From Mesorhizobium_B sp035998495 (GTDB lineage: Bacteria; Pseudomonadota; Alphaproteobacteria; Rhizobiales; Rhizobiaceae): a stretch of DNA of 64,000 nt. Both the position numbers and the translations under genes were made by a program. The notes below the pieces were generated by a model. The model did no database searches. It saw only the letters and a list, made by a program, of their open reading frames with translations, and was not told the DNA's origin. Shown here in pieces: positions 31,669 to 40,053 of this stretch (position 1 is the first letter of the stretch; each line of letters starts with the position of its first letter). Location of the stretch: positions 1-64,000 of the forward strand of contig DASYHP010000026.1 of assembly GCA_035998495.1 (NCBI GenBank). Reading direction: 5' to 3'.

Positions 31669-32418
31669 TCAGGCGGGGAAGCGTTCCCAGCCGCGCGGCG
31701 TCAGATGCTCCTGGGGCTGGAAGCGCACCTTGTAATTCATCTTGCGCGAGCCGTTCACCCAGTAGCCGAGATAGACGTAAGGCAGGCCCGCCGCCTTCGC
31801 GCGCGCGATATGGTCGAGGATCATGAAGGTGCCGAGCGAACGGTCCTCCGCGCGCGGCGCGTAGAAGGAATAGACCATCGACAGCCCGTCGCTCATCACG
31901 TCGGTGAGCCCCACGGCCAGAAGCTCGCCTTCGCCGCGTCCCGTGATGAAGCTGTCGGGGCCGCGGCGGCGATATTCGATGATCTTGGTGCGGACATGGC
32001 TGTCCTCCACCATCATGGCGTAATCGAGCACCGTCATGTCGGACATGCCGCCGCGCCGGTGGCGCGTGTCCAGATACTCGCGGAAGAGCCCGTACTGCTC
32101 GGTCGAGGGCTCCGCGTCGTGGCTCGCGCCGATCAGGTCGGCGTTGCGGTTGAGCACACGGCGCATATTGCGCGTCGGCTCGAACTCGGCCGTGAGGATG
32201 CGCACCGACACGCAGGCGCGGCAGGACTCGCAGGCCGGCCGGTAGGCGATGTTCTGCGAACGCCGGAAGCCGCCCTGGGTCAAGAGGTCGTTCATGGCGG
32301 GCGCGCGATCGCCCACGAGATGCGTGAACACCTTTCGTTCGTATTGCCCCTCCACGTAAGGGCAGGGCGACGGCGCGGTCAGGAAGAACTGCGGCGTTTG
32401 GGTGGGATGATGCGTCAT
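31669..32418 (-). CDS. bpt: Aspartate/glutamate leucyltransferase
   Basis: This 249-residue aminoacyl-tRNA-protein transferase tags proteins with N-terminal Asp or Glu with leucine for ClpS-ClpAP degradation. The Bpt-type signature is plain: the N-terminal FFLTAPSPCPYVEGQYERK, the cysteine block RPACESCRACVSVRI near residues 59-73, and the C-terminal YVYLGYWVNGSRKMNYKVRF. Alphaproteobacterial Bpt is usually about 250 residues. It stands third in the same-strand row hemB-RDD-bpt, an order I recall from other Hyphomicrobiales. Eukaryotic Ate1 is a relative, but this short form is the leucyl type. Confidence 0.92.
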   Translation of the reverse strand: MTHHPTQTPQFFLTAPSPCPYVEGQYERKVFTHLVGDRAPAMNDLLTQGGFRRSQNIAYRPACESCRACVSVRILTAEFEPTRNMRRVLNRNADLIGASHDAEPSTEQYGLFREYLDTRHRRGGMSDMTVLDYAMMVEDSHVRTKIIEYRRRGPDSFITGRGEGELLAVGLTDVMSDGLSMVYSFYAPRAEDRSLGTFMILDHIARAKAAGLPYVYLGYWVNGSRKMNYKVRFQPQEHLTPRGWERFPA

Positions 32419-32543
32419 CGGTCTCCGGCGACACGGCCCGGTCGGCCAGCATTGCGCGTCGGCGCACGCGATTTGTCAATTCAGTCTGACGTCAGGCCAC
32501 AGCCCGAAACGGCAGGAGGCGCTGCAAGCGCCGCCCAGGCGCC

Positions 32544-33008
32544 CTAATCGGTTCGCGCCACCACGGTTCCAAGAAGAAGGTCGTGAACCGTGCGCTTGCG
32601 GTCGGTGAAGAGCGTGGCCAGCAGGATCAGCGGCGTCAGCACCACATTGCCGGCCCAGAACAGCACGGAATGGAGCACCGCGAGCGGTCCGTCCACCCGT
32701 CCGCCGTCGAGCCGCAGGAGCTTGATGCCCGTCATGCGCATCCCGGTCGTGGCCTGGTTCGGCCCGCCGAGCGTCCGCCAGACATAGATGATGGCGACCA
32801 GCGGCACGAGCACCGCATAGAGCAGCCATCCCAGCCCGAAGGTGAGCACGCCGATAAGCGCGACGGCGATGGCTGCCGGGATCGTCAGGAGGAGCACGAG
32901 GAGGTAGTCCACGCAGAACGCGAGCACGCGCCGGGTCAGAACCCCCTCGTAGAGAACGGGGTTGCCGAGGCCCAGGCCGGACCGGGTTTCCATTGCGTAT
33001 GCGCTCAC
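32544..33008 (-). CDS. RDD-family membrane protein
   Basis: This 154-residue membrane protein of the RDD family has the Arg and Asp of the first helix in RRVLAFCVDYLL, two or three hydrophobic spans, and the last conserved Asp in RTVHDLLLGTVVAR. RDD proteins are transporter-like or modulators of other membrane proteins, and some exchange sodium. I take the GTG at 33008 as start because AAAGGCGAG lies upstream; an ATG at 32993 is five codons in. It lies between hemB and bpt on the same strand, with 91- and 125-bp gaps. Confidence 0.85.
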   Translation of the reverse strand: MSAYAMETRSGLGLGNPVLYEGVLTRRVLAFCVDYLLVLLLTIPAAIAVALIGVLTFGLGWLLYAVLVPLVAIIYVWRTLGGPNQATTGMRMTGIKLLRLDGGRVDGPLAVLHSVLFWAGNVVLTPLILLATLFTDRKRTVHDLLLGTVVARTD

Positions 33009-33099
33009 CGAAGCTCGCCTTTCCCACCTGCGCCCTTCGTTTGGGGCAGCATCCCAAAGATGGGAGCGGCGAGAGGCGATTCAAGAATCCGGCTTCTGG

Positions 33100-34137
33100 T
33101 CAGCCCTCGCGCTTCAGGATTTCGGCCGCCTCGGGCGCGAAATAGGTCAGGATGCCGTCGCAGCCCGCACGCTTGAAGGCGAGCAGCGTCTCCATCATCG
33201 CGCGCTCGCCGTCGATCCAGCCGTTCTGGGCGGCCGCCTTGATCATCGAATACTCGCCCGACACCTGGTAGGCGAAGGTGGGCATGGCGAAACGCTCCTT
33301 CACCCGCCGCACGATGTCGAGATAGGGCAGGCCCGGCTTGACCATGATCATGTCGGCGCCTTCGAGCAGATCCTGCTCGGTCTCGCGCAGCGCCTCGTCG
33401 GAATTGGCGGGGTCGAGATAGTAGGTCTTCTTGTCGCCCTTGAGCACGCCGGCCGTGCCGATCGCCTCGCGATAGGGGCCGTAGAAGGCGGAGGCGAACT
33501 TCGTCGCATAGGACATGATGGCCACATCCTGAAAGCCCGCCGCGTCCAGCGCCTCGCGGATCGCGCCCACGCGCCCGTCCATCATGTCGGACGGGGCGAT
33601 GATGTCCGCGCCGGCGGCGGCCTGCAGCACCGCGGCCTTGGCGAGCACCTCCACCGTGTCATCGTTGACGATCACGCCGTCGGCCAGGATGCCGTCATGG
33701 CCGTGGCTGGTGAAGGGGTCGAGCGCCACGTCGGTGATGACGCCGACGCCGGGCGCGGCCCGCTTGATGGCCTGCGTGGCGCGGTTGATGAGGTTGTCCT
33801 CGTCCAGGACATGCGAGCCCGAGCGGTCGCGCAGCCGCATCTCGATATGCGGGAAGGTGGCGACCGCCGGAATGCCCAGCACGGCCGCCCGCTCGGCCTC
33901 GGCGGCCGCCAGATCGGGGCTGACGCGAAACAGGCCGGGCATGGCGGCGATCGGCTCGCGCCTGTTCTCGCCGTCGGTCAGGAAGATCGGCCAGATCAGG
34001 TCGTCCACCGTCAGCCGGTTCTCCCGCACGAGCCGGCGCGACCACGCCGCCTTGCGCGTGCGCCGCATCCGCCGGCCGCCGGTGATCTCGTCCACGCTGC
34101 GCGCGCCGCGCAGGGGCGTGCTCGTATGTCGGTTCAT
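33100..34137 (-). CDS. hemB: Delta-aminolevulinic acid dehydratase, magnesium type
   Basis: This 345-residue porphobilinogen synthase condenses two 5-aminolevulinate molecules in haem synthesis. The Schiff-base lysines are Lys213 (SYATKFASAFYGP) and Lys267 (IMVKPGLPY). The metal loop DVALDPFTSHGHDG has Ala138, Asp140 and Asp148 where the zinc enzyme of E. coli has three cysteines. This is the magnesium-dependent type known from rhizobia, insensitive to zinc limitation. I chose the ATG at 34137 because AAGGAG lies 9 bases upstream; the ATG at 34161 has no such site. First gene of the hemB-RDD-bpt row. Upstream is a 158-bp gap to the divergent DUF6163 gene. Confidence 0.95.
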   Translation of the reverse strand: MNRHTSTPLRGARSVDEITGGRRMRRTRKAAWSRRLVRENRLTVDDLIWPIFLTDGENRREPIAAMPGLFRVSPDLAAAEAERAAVLGIPAVATFPHIEMRLRDRSGSHVLDEDNLINRATQAIKRAAPGVGVITDVALDPFTSHGHDGILADGVIVNDDTVEVLAKAAVLQAAAGADIIAPSDMMDGRVGAIREALDAAGFQDVAIMSYATKFASAFYGPYREAIGTAGVLKGDKKTYYLDPANSDEALRETEQDLLEGADMIMVKPGLPYLDIVRRVKERFAMPTFAYQVSGEYSMIKAAAQNGWIDGERAMMETLLAFKRAGCDGILTYFAPEAAEILKREG

Positions 34138-34295
34138 GGGCCAAAGCTCCTTGGCCGCCACTTAAGCCTTCCGGTGCGCCCCGCCAATGATCCAGGCCAG
34201 ACGTTCCGTGCGGCCATTCTCAGGGCGAGGCGCCTCGATTGACGCGCCCATCCACCCTCCTTTAGCACGACCGAAGGGGAATCGGGGCGGCAGGC

Positions 34296-34727
34296 ATGGA
34301 CGATTGGGACAAAGCGGCGCGCCTGCGCCGGCCGAGCGTCGCGGAGGTCGTGTTCGGCTGGGTCCAGCGGCTGATGGCGCTCGCCTGCCTGCTGTTCGGC
34401 CTCTTATACTGGACGCGGCTTGTCGGCGCCGAGCCCAACGCGGACTGGCGCTTCGACCTGATGCCGTCCTACTGGCAGGCGGCGTCCGTGGCCTTGTCCG
34501 TGCTCTATCCCTTCGCGGCCATCGGGCTCTGGATGCTCGCGTCCTGGGGTCCGGTCGTCTGGTTCATCTGCGCAAGCGTGGAGGCCGTGATGCATCTGGG
34601 CTTCGCCGATCTCTTCGGCGAGCGCGAGCCGGTGCTGGTCGCGCATGCCTGCGCCGCGCTTCTCTATGTCGGGTGCCGCGTCGCGATTTTTCGGCAAAGG
34701 CGAGCGGCCGAGGTAAGCGCGCATTAA
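34296..34727 (+). CDS. DUF6163 family membrane protein
   Basis: This 143-residue protein has about four hydrophobic stretches (VQRLMALACLLFGLLYW, AASVALSVLYPFAAIGLWML, VVWFICASVEAVM, VAHACAALLYVGCRVAIF). DUF6163 is a Hyphomicrobiales family of unknown function that lies beside ldtR in several genomes, as I recall it. The start ATG at 34296 is preceded by a GGCGGCAGGC stretch. The 137-bp gap to ldtR holds a TTAAGG hexamer also seen upstream of ldtP. A role near the cell envelope is an inference from the neighbours. Confidence 0.75.
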   Translation: MDDWDKAARLRRPSVAEVVFGWVQRLMALACLLFGLLYWTRLVGAEPNADWRFDLMPSYWQAASVALSVLYPFAAIGLWMLASWGPVVWFICASVEAVMHLGFADLFGEREPVLVAHACAALLYVGCRVAIFRQRRAAEVSAH

Positions 34728-34864
34728 GCGTGGCGGCGGCTTTTCCTGGGCAAGTGTCTGTTAAGGCTGGCGTTTAAGTCGAACTTTATGGGGCCGCGCT
34801 AAGGTCGGTGCCAAGGTGAGAAGAAAAAACAATCACCAGGCGTCAACAAAGAGGCTCGAAACCC

Positions 34865-35404
34865 ATGATCAACTCGCGCTCGGCGGGACGACCCGCTGCA
34901 ACCCAGAAATCCGCTGCTCCGGCTCCCCAGGATGACCGCCGCGACGCGCTCCGCACGCTCTACATGGAATCGCTCCAGCTCGTGGAGCGTCTGCATCGCC
35001 GCCTGCTCGACGTCATCAAGGACGAGTTCGACCGCCAGGGGCGCAGCGACATCAACGCCATCCAGGCCCTGCTTCTCTTCAACATCGGCAATGCCGAGCT
35101 GACGGCGGGCGAGCTGCGGTCGCGCGGCTACTATCTCGGCTCCAACGTGTCCTACAATCTCAAGAAGCTCGTGGAACTGGGCTTCATCAACCATCAGCGG
35201 TCCCGCATCGACCGCCGCTCGGTCCGGGTGAGCCTGACGCCCAAGGGCCAGGAGGTGGCCGAGGTGGTCGGCCGCCTTTACGAGCGCCATATCGGCTCCA
35301 TCGAGCAGGTCGGCGGCATCAACCAGGACGAGTTCAGCCAGATGAACAAGGCGCTGCAGCGTCTCGACCGCTTCTGGAACGACACCATCGCCTACCGCAT
35401 GTAA
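34865..35404 (+). CDS. ldtR: MarR-family regulator LdtR
   Basis: This 179-residue winged-helix regulator has a disordered Ala/Pro-rich leader and then the MarR core: VERLHRRLLDVIKDEF, a winged helix at about residues 75-125 (ELTAGELRSRGYYLGSNVSY, with recognition helix NVSYNLKKLVELG), and RIDRRSVRVSLTPKGQEV in the wing. It matches LdtR of Liberibacter and Sinorhizobium, which regulates the L,D-transpeptidase gene ldtP and osmotic-stress responses. Here ldtP lies downstream on the same strand, separated by a terminator and a candidate operator. The ATG at 34865 has AGAGG 11 bases upstream. Confidence 0.9.
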   Translation: MINSRSAGRPAATQKSAAPAPQDDRRDALRTLYMESLQLVERLHRRLLDVIKDEFDRQGRSDINAIQALLLFNIGNAELTAGELRSRGYYLGSNVSYNLKKLVELGFINHQRSRIDRRSVRVSLTPKGQEVAEVVGRLYERHIGSIEQVGGINQDEFSQMNKALQRLDRFWNDTIAYRM

Positions 35405-35461
35405 GCGGCGCTCAATATCATTGCGCCGGCATTCCCTGCGCCGGTGCGCAAAACTCCGGTC

Positions 35462-35498
35462 CCGGCTGGCGTCCTCGTGCGCCGGCCGGTTTTTCTTT
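35462..35498 (+). terminator. Rho-independent terminator after ldtR
   Basis: Arms CCGGCTGGCG (35462-35471) and CGCCGGCCGG (35480-35489), with one G-T pair, around an 8-base loop, followed by TTTTTCTTT. It isolates ldtR from ldtP transcription, so ldtP has its own promoter. The rest of the 35405-35713 gap shows no gene; it holds the palindrome listed next. Confidence 0.8.
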
Positions 35499-35632
35499 GG
35501 CGCTCGCTGTTGCCCCGCTGCATCACCCCGGCCACGTTGCAGCCATATTCGGATGGCTTGCCGGAGCCTCGGGACGGAACTGCTCACGCAGACGCGAAGC
35601 GGGGTCGTTCAGAGGGCGGGATTGGTCAATTC

Positions 35633-35652
35633 TTAAGGTTGATCGCCCTTAA
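35633..35652. promoter_or_regulatory. Candidate LdtR operator (TTAAGG-N8-CCTTAA)
   Basis: A perfect inverted repeat with 6-base arms and an 8-base spacer, AT-rich for the region, located 62 bases before the ldtP start. The half TTAAGG also occurs at 34761-34766 before ldtR. MarR proteins bind dyads of about this length. That LdtR binds here is an inference. Confidence 0.45.
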
Positions 35653-35713
35653 TCCAGCCGCGGTCGGGCCGCCGCACCAGGGCGGTCCGGGGTTGCGAAG
35701 TTCGGGAGCAAGA

Positions 35714-36979
35714 GTGTCCGGAATGTCTGTGAAATCCAGCCGTCGATCCTTTCTCTCGGGCGCAGGCGCGCTCGGCGCCTCCATGCTTTCCGGCGGCGCT
35801 TTCGCGCAAGACGTGATCGGCGAGGTTCTGCGCGCGTCCAACCGCGGCGAGTGGGACGACCAGTTCGACGCCCGCGCCAGCGAAGGCGGCAAGGTCAAGT
35901 CCAACCTGCCGATCTTCAGCTCGGAAACGCTCGTCTATGTCCAGCAGGCGATCAACGATTATTCGATGATCGTGGGGCAGGGGGGATGGCCGACCGTTCC
36001 CGCCACCAAGAAGCTCAAGCTCGGCGTCGTGGACCCGGATGTCGGAGCGCTGCGCCGCCGCCTGATGGTGACGGGCGACCTGTCGGGGAACGCAGGCCTC
36101 TCCCCCGCCTTCGACTCCTATGTGGACGCCGCCGTGAAGCGCTTCCAGGCGCGTCACGGCCTGCCGGCGGACGGCGTGCTCGGCAAATACACCTACGCCG
36201 CGCTCAACGTGTCGGCCCCCGTGCGCCTGGGCCAGCTACAGACCAATCTGAACCGGTTGGCGGGCATCGCCGCTCCGGCCGGCCGCTATGTGATGGTCAA
36301 CATTCCCGCCGCGCAGATCGAGGCGGTGGAGAACGGCCGCGTCGTGTCGCGCCACACCGCCGTGGTGGGCAAGATCGACCGGCAGACGCCGATCCTGAAT
36401 TCCGCCATCAATGAAGTCATCGTCAATCCCTACTGGAACGCGCCGGAGTCGATCGTCCGCAAGGACATCATCCCGCTCATGCGCAAGGAGCCGGACTACC
36501 TCTCCAAGAACAAGATCCGCATCCTGGGGCCGGACGGCAACGAGATCGATCCGATGACCATCGACTGGTCCACGGAGGACGCGGCGAAGTTCCGCTTCCG
36601 GCAGGATCCCGGCGCGGGCAATGCGATGGCGTCGGTGAAGATCAACTTCCCCAACGAGCACGCCACCTACATGCACGACACGCCCCAGCAGGGCCTGTTC
36701 AACAACCTGATGCGCTTCGATTCGTCGGGCTGCGTGCGCGTGCAGAACGTCCGCGACCTCGTGACTTGGCTCTTGCGCGACACGCCCGACTGGAGCCGGC
36801 AGCGTTTCGAGCAGACCATCAAGAGCGGCGAAAGCACGCCGGTGCAGTTGGCCGTGCCTGTGCCCGTTTTCTTCACCTATGTGTCGGCCTGGTCCACCGG
36901 CGACCGCGTCGCCCATTTCCGCGACGACATCTACGGCCTGGACGGCGCCGCATCGCTGCAGCTCTCCTCGGTGCTCTGA
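35714..36979 (+). CDS. ldtP: L,D-transpeptidase LdtP with twin-arginine signal
   Basis: This 421-residue periplasmic peptidoglycan cross-linking enzyme forms 3-3 links. A twin-arginine signal is visible near the start (SSRRSFLSGAGALGASML), with cleavage after AFAQ. A peptidoglycan-binding domain follows (AVKRFQARHGLPADGVLG, about residues 135-155), then the YkuD catalytic domain with HDTPQQGLF and the nucleophile Cys340 in FDSSGCVRV. I take the GTG at 35714 because GGGAG lies 5 bases before it; an ATG at 35723 is three codons in. Downstream of ldtR, which regulates its Liberibacter counterpart. A terminator follows 25 bases after the stop. Confidence 0.92.
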   Translation: MSGMSVKSSRRSFLSGAGALGASMLSGGAFAQDVIGEVLRASNRGEWDDQFDARASEGGKVKSNLPIFSSETLVYVQQAINDYSMIVGQGGWPTVPATKKLKLGVVDPDVGALRRRLMVTGDLSGNAGLSPAFDSYVDAAVKRFQARHGLPADGVLGKYTYAALNVSAPVRLGQLQTNLNRLAGIAAPAGRYVMVNIPAAQIEAVENGRVVSRHTAVVGKIDRQTPILNSAINEVIVNPYWNAPESIVRKDIIPLMRKEPDYLSKNKIRILGPDGNEIDPMTIDWSTEDAAKFRFRQDPGAGNAMASVKINFPNEHATYMHDTPQQGLFNNLMRFDSSGCVRVQNVRDLVTWLLRDTPDWSRQRFEQTIKSGESTPVQLAVPVPVFFTYVSAWSTGDRVAHFRDDIYGLDGAASLQLSSVL

Positions 36980-37004
36980 TTCCCCATCATGCGATGAGCT
37001 GAAC

Positions 37005-37028
37005 AAGGCCGCCTCCGGGCGGCCTTTT
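37005..37028 (+). terminator. Rho-independent terminator of ldtP
   Basis: Perfect 9-bp stem AAGGCCGCC/GGCGGCCTT around TCCG, followed by TTTT (37025-37028 counting the stem end). The sequence resembles the terminators at 21405 and 63018. Confidence 0.85.
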
Positions 37029-37146
37029 CGTTTCAACCCTGCGGGCCAGGGTGCGACAGCGCGCTTCGCGCCCAGGCGTGACGGCGCGGCATCCCCCATG
37101 TTAGGGCGATCCTGACAGAGTTAAGCCCAACGAAGGAACACTTGCG

Positions 37147-38451
37147 ATGGCGAGCAGCTCCGGCGCGCCCAACGGCTTCTTCACCACGCCGCTCAGCGAA
37201 GCGGACCCCGAGATCTTCGCCGCCATTGGCAACGAGCTCGGCCGCCAGCGCCACGAGATCGAACTGATCGCCTCCGAGAACATCGTCTCGCGCGCCGTGC
37301 TCGAGGCGCAGGGCTCGATCATGACCAACAAATATGCCGAGGGCTATCCCGGCAAGCGCTATTACGGCGGCTGCCAGTTCGTGGACGTGGCCGAGGAACT
37401 CGCCATCGAGCGCGCGAAGAAGCTTTTCGGCTGCAAGTTCGCCAATGTGCAGCCGAACTCCGGCAGCCAGATGAACCAGGCCGTGTTCCTGGCGCTGCTC
37501 CAGCCCGGCGACACCTTCATGGGCCTCGATCTCAACTCCGGCGGCCATCTCACGCACGGCTCGCCCGTCAACATGTCGGGAAAATGGTTCAAGGTGGCGT
37601 CCTACGGCGTTCGGCGCGACGACAACCTCATCGACATGGACGAGGTGGCGCGCGTCGCGCATGAGCAGCGGCCGAAGCTCATCATCGCCGGCGGCACGGC
37701 CTATTCCCGCATCTGGGATTTCGGGCGCTTCCGCGAGATCGCCGACGAGGTCGGCGCCTGGCTCATGGTGGACATGGCCCATATCGCGGGCCTCGTGGCG
37801 GGCGGCGCGCATCCCTCGCCCTTCCCGCACGCCCATGTCGTGACGACGACGACGCACAAGTCGCTGCGCGGCCCGCGCGGCGGCATGATCCTTTGCAACG
37901 ACGAGGATCTCGCCAAGAAGCTGAACTCGGCGGTGTTTCCCGGCCTTCAGGGCGGGCCGCTGATGCATGTGATCGCGGCCAAGGCCGTGGCCTTCGGCGA
38001 GGCGTTGAAACCCGAGTTCAAGGCCTATGCCCACCAGATCGTCGCCAACTCCAAGGCGCTGGCGGCGAGCCTCCAGGACAGCGGGCTCGACATCGTGTCG
38101 GGCGGCACGGACAACCACTCGATGCTCGTTGACCTGCGGCCCAAGAACGCCACGGGCAAGCGCGCGGAAGCCGCATTGGGCCGCGCCGCCATCACCTGCA
38201 ACAAGAACGGCATCCCCTTCGACCCGGAAAAGCCCTTCGTCACTTCGGGCGTCCGGCTCGGCACGCCCGCCGGCACCACGCGCGGCTTCCGCGAGGACGA
38301 GTTCCGCGAGATCGGCGGGCTGATCGCCGAGGTGCTGGACGGCCTCAAGGTCGTCAATTCGGATGAGGGCAACGCCGCGGTGGAGGCGGCGGTGAAAGCC
38401 AAGGTGATCGCGCTGACCGACCGCTTCCCGCTCTATGCCTACATGAACTGA
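37147..38451 (+). CDS. glyA: Serine hydroxymethyltransferase
   Basis: This 434-residue PLP enzyme interconverts serine and glycine with tetrahydrofolate. The Schiff-base lysine is Lys238 in TTTTHKSLRGPRGG. N-terminal RQRHEIELIASENIVS, the YAEGYPGKRYYGG block and SGGHLTHG are typical. AAGGA lies 9 bases before the ATG. First gene of a same-strand row into nrdR, rib and nusB genes; 11 bases separate it from nrdR. No glycine riboswitch is seen in the 118 bases between the ldtP terminator and the start. Together with choline-to-glycine catabolism it would make serine. Confidence 0.97.
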   Translation: MASSSGAPNGFFTTPLSEADPEIFAAIGNELGRQRHEIELIASENIVSRAVLEAQGSIMTNKYAEGYPGKRYYGGCQFVDVAEELAIERAKKLFGCKFANVQPNSGSQMNQAVFLALLQPGDTFMGLDLNSGGHLTHGSPVNMSGKWFKVASYGVRRDDNLIDMDEVARVAHEQRPKLIIAGGTAYSRIWDFGRFREIADEVGAWLMVDMAHIAGLVAGGAHPSPFPHAHVVTTTTHKSLRGPRGGMILCNDEDLAKKLNSAVFPGLQGGPLMHVIAAKAVAFGEALKPEFKAYAHQIVANSKALAASLQDSGLDIVSGGTDNHSMLVDLRPKNATGKRAEAALGRAAITCNKNGIPFDPEKPFVTSGVRLGTPAGTTRGFREDEFREIGGLIAEVLDGLKVVNSDEGNAAVEAAVKAKVIALTDRFPLYAYMN

Positions 38452-38462
38452 GGCGAGGGTCG

Positions 38463-38927
38463 GTGCGCTGCCCCTATTGCCAGTCCGAGGACACGCAGGT
38501 GAAGGATTCGCGGCCCGCCGAGGACGGTGCCGCGATCCGCCGCCGGCGCGTGTGCCCGGTCTGCGGGGGGCGCTTCACCACCTTCGAGCGGGTGCAGTTG
38601 CGCGATCTCGTGGTGGAGAAGCGGTCGGGCCGCAAGGTGCCGTTCGACCGCGAGAAGCTGCGCCGCTCCTTCGAGATCGCGCTCCGCAAGCGCAACGCGG
38701 ACCCCGAGCGCATCGACCGCGCCGTGACCGGCATCGTGCGGCAGCTCGAGAGCTCGGGCGAGTCGGAGGTCACCTCCGACCAGATCGGGCGCATGGTCAT
38801 GGAATCGCTCAAGTCGCTCGATGACGTGGCCTATGTCCGCTACGCCTCCGTCTATCGCAACTTCCGCGAGGCGCGGGATTTCCACGAGGTTCTGGGTGAA
38901 CTCGGCGGCGACGAGGATGCGGCCTGA
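38463..38927 (+). CDS. nrdR: Transcriptional repressor NrdR
   Basis: This 154-residue regulator of ribonucleotide reductase genes has four cysteines (3, 6, 31, 34: MRCPYC and CPVCGG) that form the zinc ribbon, and an ATP-cone domain (about 48-140) that senses ATP/dATP. It represses nrd operons through NrdR boxes. The start is a GTG at 38463. The family is always encoded near glyA or ribD in alphaproteobacteria, as here. The ribD start overlaps its last 11 bases. Confidence 0.96.
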   Translation: MRCPYCQSEDTQVKDSRPAEDGAAIRRRRVCPVCGGRFTTFERVQLRDLVVEKRSGRKVPFDREKLRRSFEIALRKRNADPERIDRAVTGIVRQLESSGESEVTSDQIGRMVMESLKSLDDVAYVRYASVYRNFREARDFHEVLGELGGDEDAA

Positions 38928-40053
38928 GCCGAGCGCCGACGCGCGTTCTATGAGGGCGGAGCAGGACCGCCGCCTCATGGCGGCGGCGTTGCGGCTTTCA
39001 CGCTGGCGTCTCGGCCAGACGGGCATGAACCCTTCCGTGGGCGCTTTGATCGTGCGGGACGATGGTGCCGGCCCGGTCGTGGTCGGGCATGGGGTGACGG
39101 CACCCGGCGGCCGGCCGCATGCCGAGACCCAGGCTTTGGCGCAAGCCGGTCCGCTCGCCCGCGGCGCGACCGCTTACGTCACGCTCGAGCCTTGCGCGCA
39201 TCACGGCCAAACCCCGCCCTGCGCGGACGCGCTTGTGGCCTCCGGCATCCGCCGTGTCGTGGTGGCGGCCGACGATCCCGACCCGCGCGTTTCCGGCCGT
39301 GGTTACGCCATCCTGCAAGCCGCCGGCATCGAGGTGACGCGCGGCGTCCTCGCCACCGAAGCCGAGCGCGAGCTTGCCGGTTTTCTCACGCGAATTGTCA
39401 AGCACCGCCCCTATGTGACTCTGAAACTTGCGCTTTCGCCTGACGGCATGATCGGCCGCTTGGGCCAGGGGCAGGTGCTCGTCACCGGGCCCGGGGCGCG
39501 GGCGCAGTCGCAGATGATGCGCGTGCAAAGCGATGCGATCCTCGTGGGGCTAGGCACCGCGATTGCGGACGATCCGCTCCTGACGGTGCGTTTGGCCGGC
39601 CTGGAGCGGCATTCCCCCGTCCGCGTCGTGCTTGACCGCGATCTCAGTCTTCCGCTTGCATCCAAGCTTGCGCGGACGGGGCGCGACGTGCCGCTGCTCG
39701 TTGCGACCGCGGCGGAGCCCGAGCAGGCGCGCCGCTCGCTGTTGGCTGGTGCCGGCGCCGATTTCCTGTCCGCGCCCGCGCCGGGTGGCCGCCTCGACTT
39801 GGAGGACGTGCTGGGGCAGCTTGCCGGCCGCGGCCTCTCCTCCTTGATCGTCGAGGGCGGCGCGGCCACGGCCCAGCGATTCCTGAACGCGGGCCTTGTG
39901 GATCGCCTCGTGCTCTTCCGGGGCACAAGCGAGATCGGCGCGGGCGGCGTGGCGTCGCCCGTCGGATGGGATGCGGTCGGCCCGCCGTTCCGTCTGGTGC
40001 GCGAGGATGTCTTTGGCGGCGATCAATGCCGCGAATGGGTGAGGGACGGCTGA
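38917..40053 (+). CDS. ribD: Riboflavin biosynthesis bifunctional deaminase/reductase
   Basis: This 378-residue two-domain enzyme catalyses the deaminase and reductase steps of riboflavin synthesis. The N-terminal zinc deaminase shows PHAETQAL and PCAHHGQTPPCADALV; the C-terminal reductase begins near residue 155 (HRPYVTLKLALSPDG). I chose the ATG at 38917, overlapping nrdR by 11 bases; ATG 38950 and ATG 38977 would only shorten the leader. Its stop shares a base with the ribE start (TGATG). The order nrdR-ribD-ribE-ribH is conserved. Confidence 0.94.
   Translation: MRPEPSADARSMRAEQDRRLMAAALRLSRWRLGQTGMNPSVGALIVRDDGAGPVVVGHGVTAPGGRPHAETQALAQAGPLARGATAYVTLEPCAHHGQTPPCADALVASGIRRVVVAADDPDPRVSGRGYAILQAAGIEVTRGVLATEAERELAGFLTRIVKHRPYVTLKLALSPDGMIGRLGQGQVLVTGPGARAQSQMMRVQSDAILVGLGTAIADDPLLTVRLAGLERHSPVRVVLDRDLSLPLASKLARTGRDVPLLVATAAEPEQARRSLLAGAGADFLSAPAPGGRLDLEDVLGQLAGRGLSSLIVEGGAATAQRFLNAGLVDRLVLFRGTSEIGAGGVASPVGWDAVGPPFRLVREDVFGGDQCREWVRDG

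Noticed and set aside
32518..32532. Short hairpin GGCGCT-GCA-AGCGCC after the RDD gene
   Set aside because: Stem of 6 bp without T tract; likely chance in such GC-rich DNA.
38452..40052. Possible FMN riboswitch controlling ribD
   Set aside because: The gap before nrdR is 11 bases, and ribD overlaps nrdR, so there is no room for the aptamer; nothing resembling one precedes glyA either.
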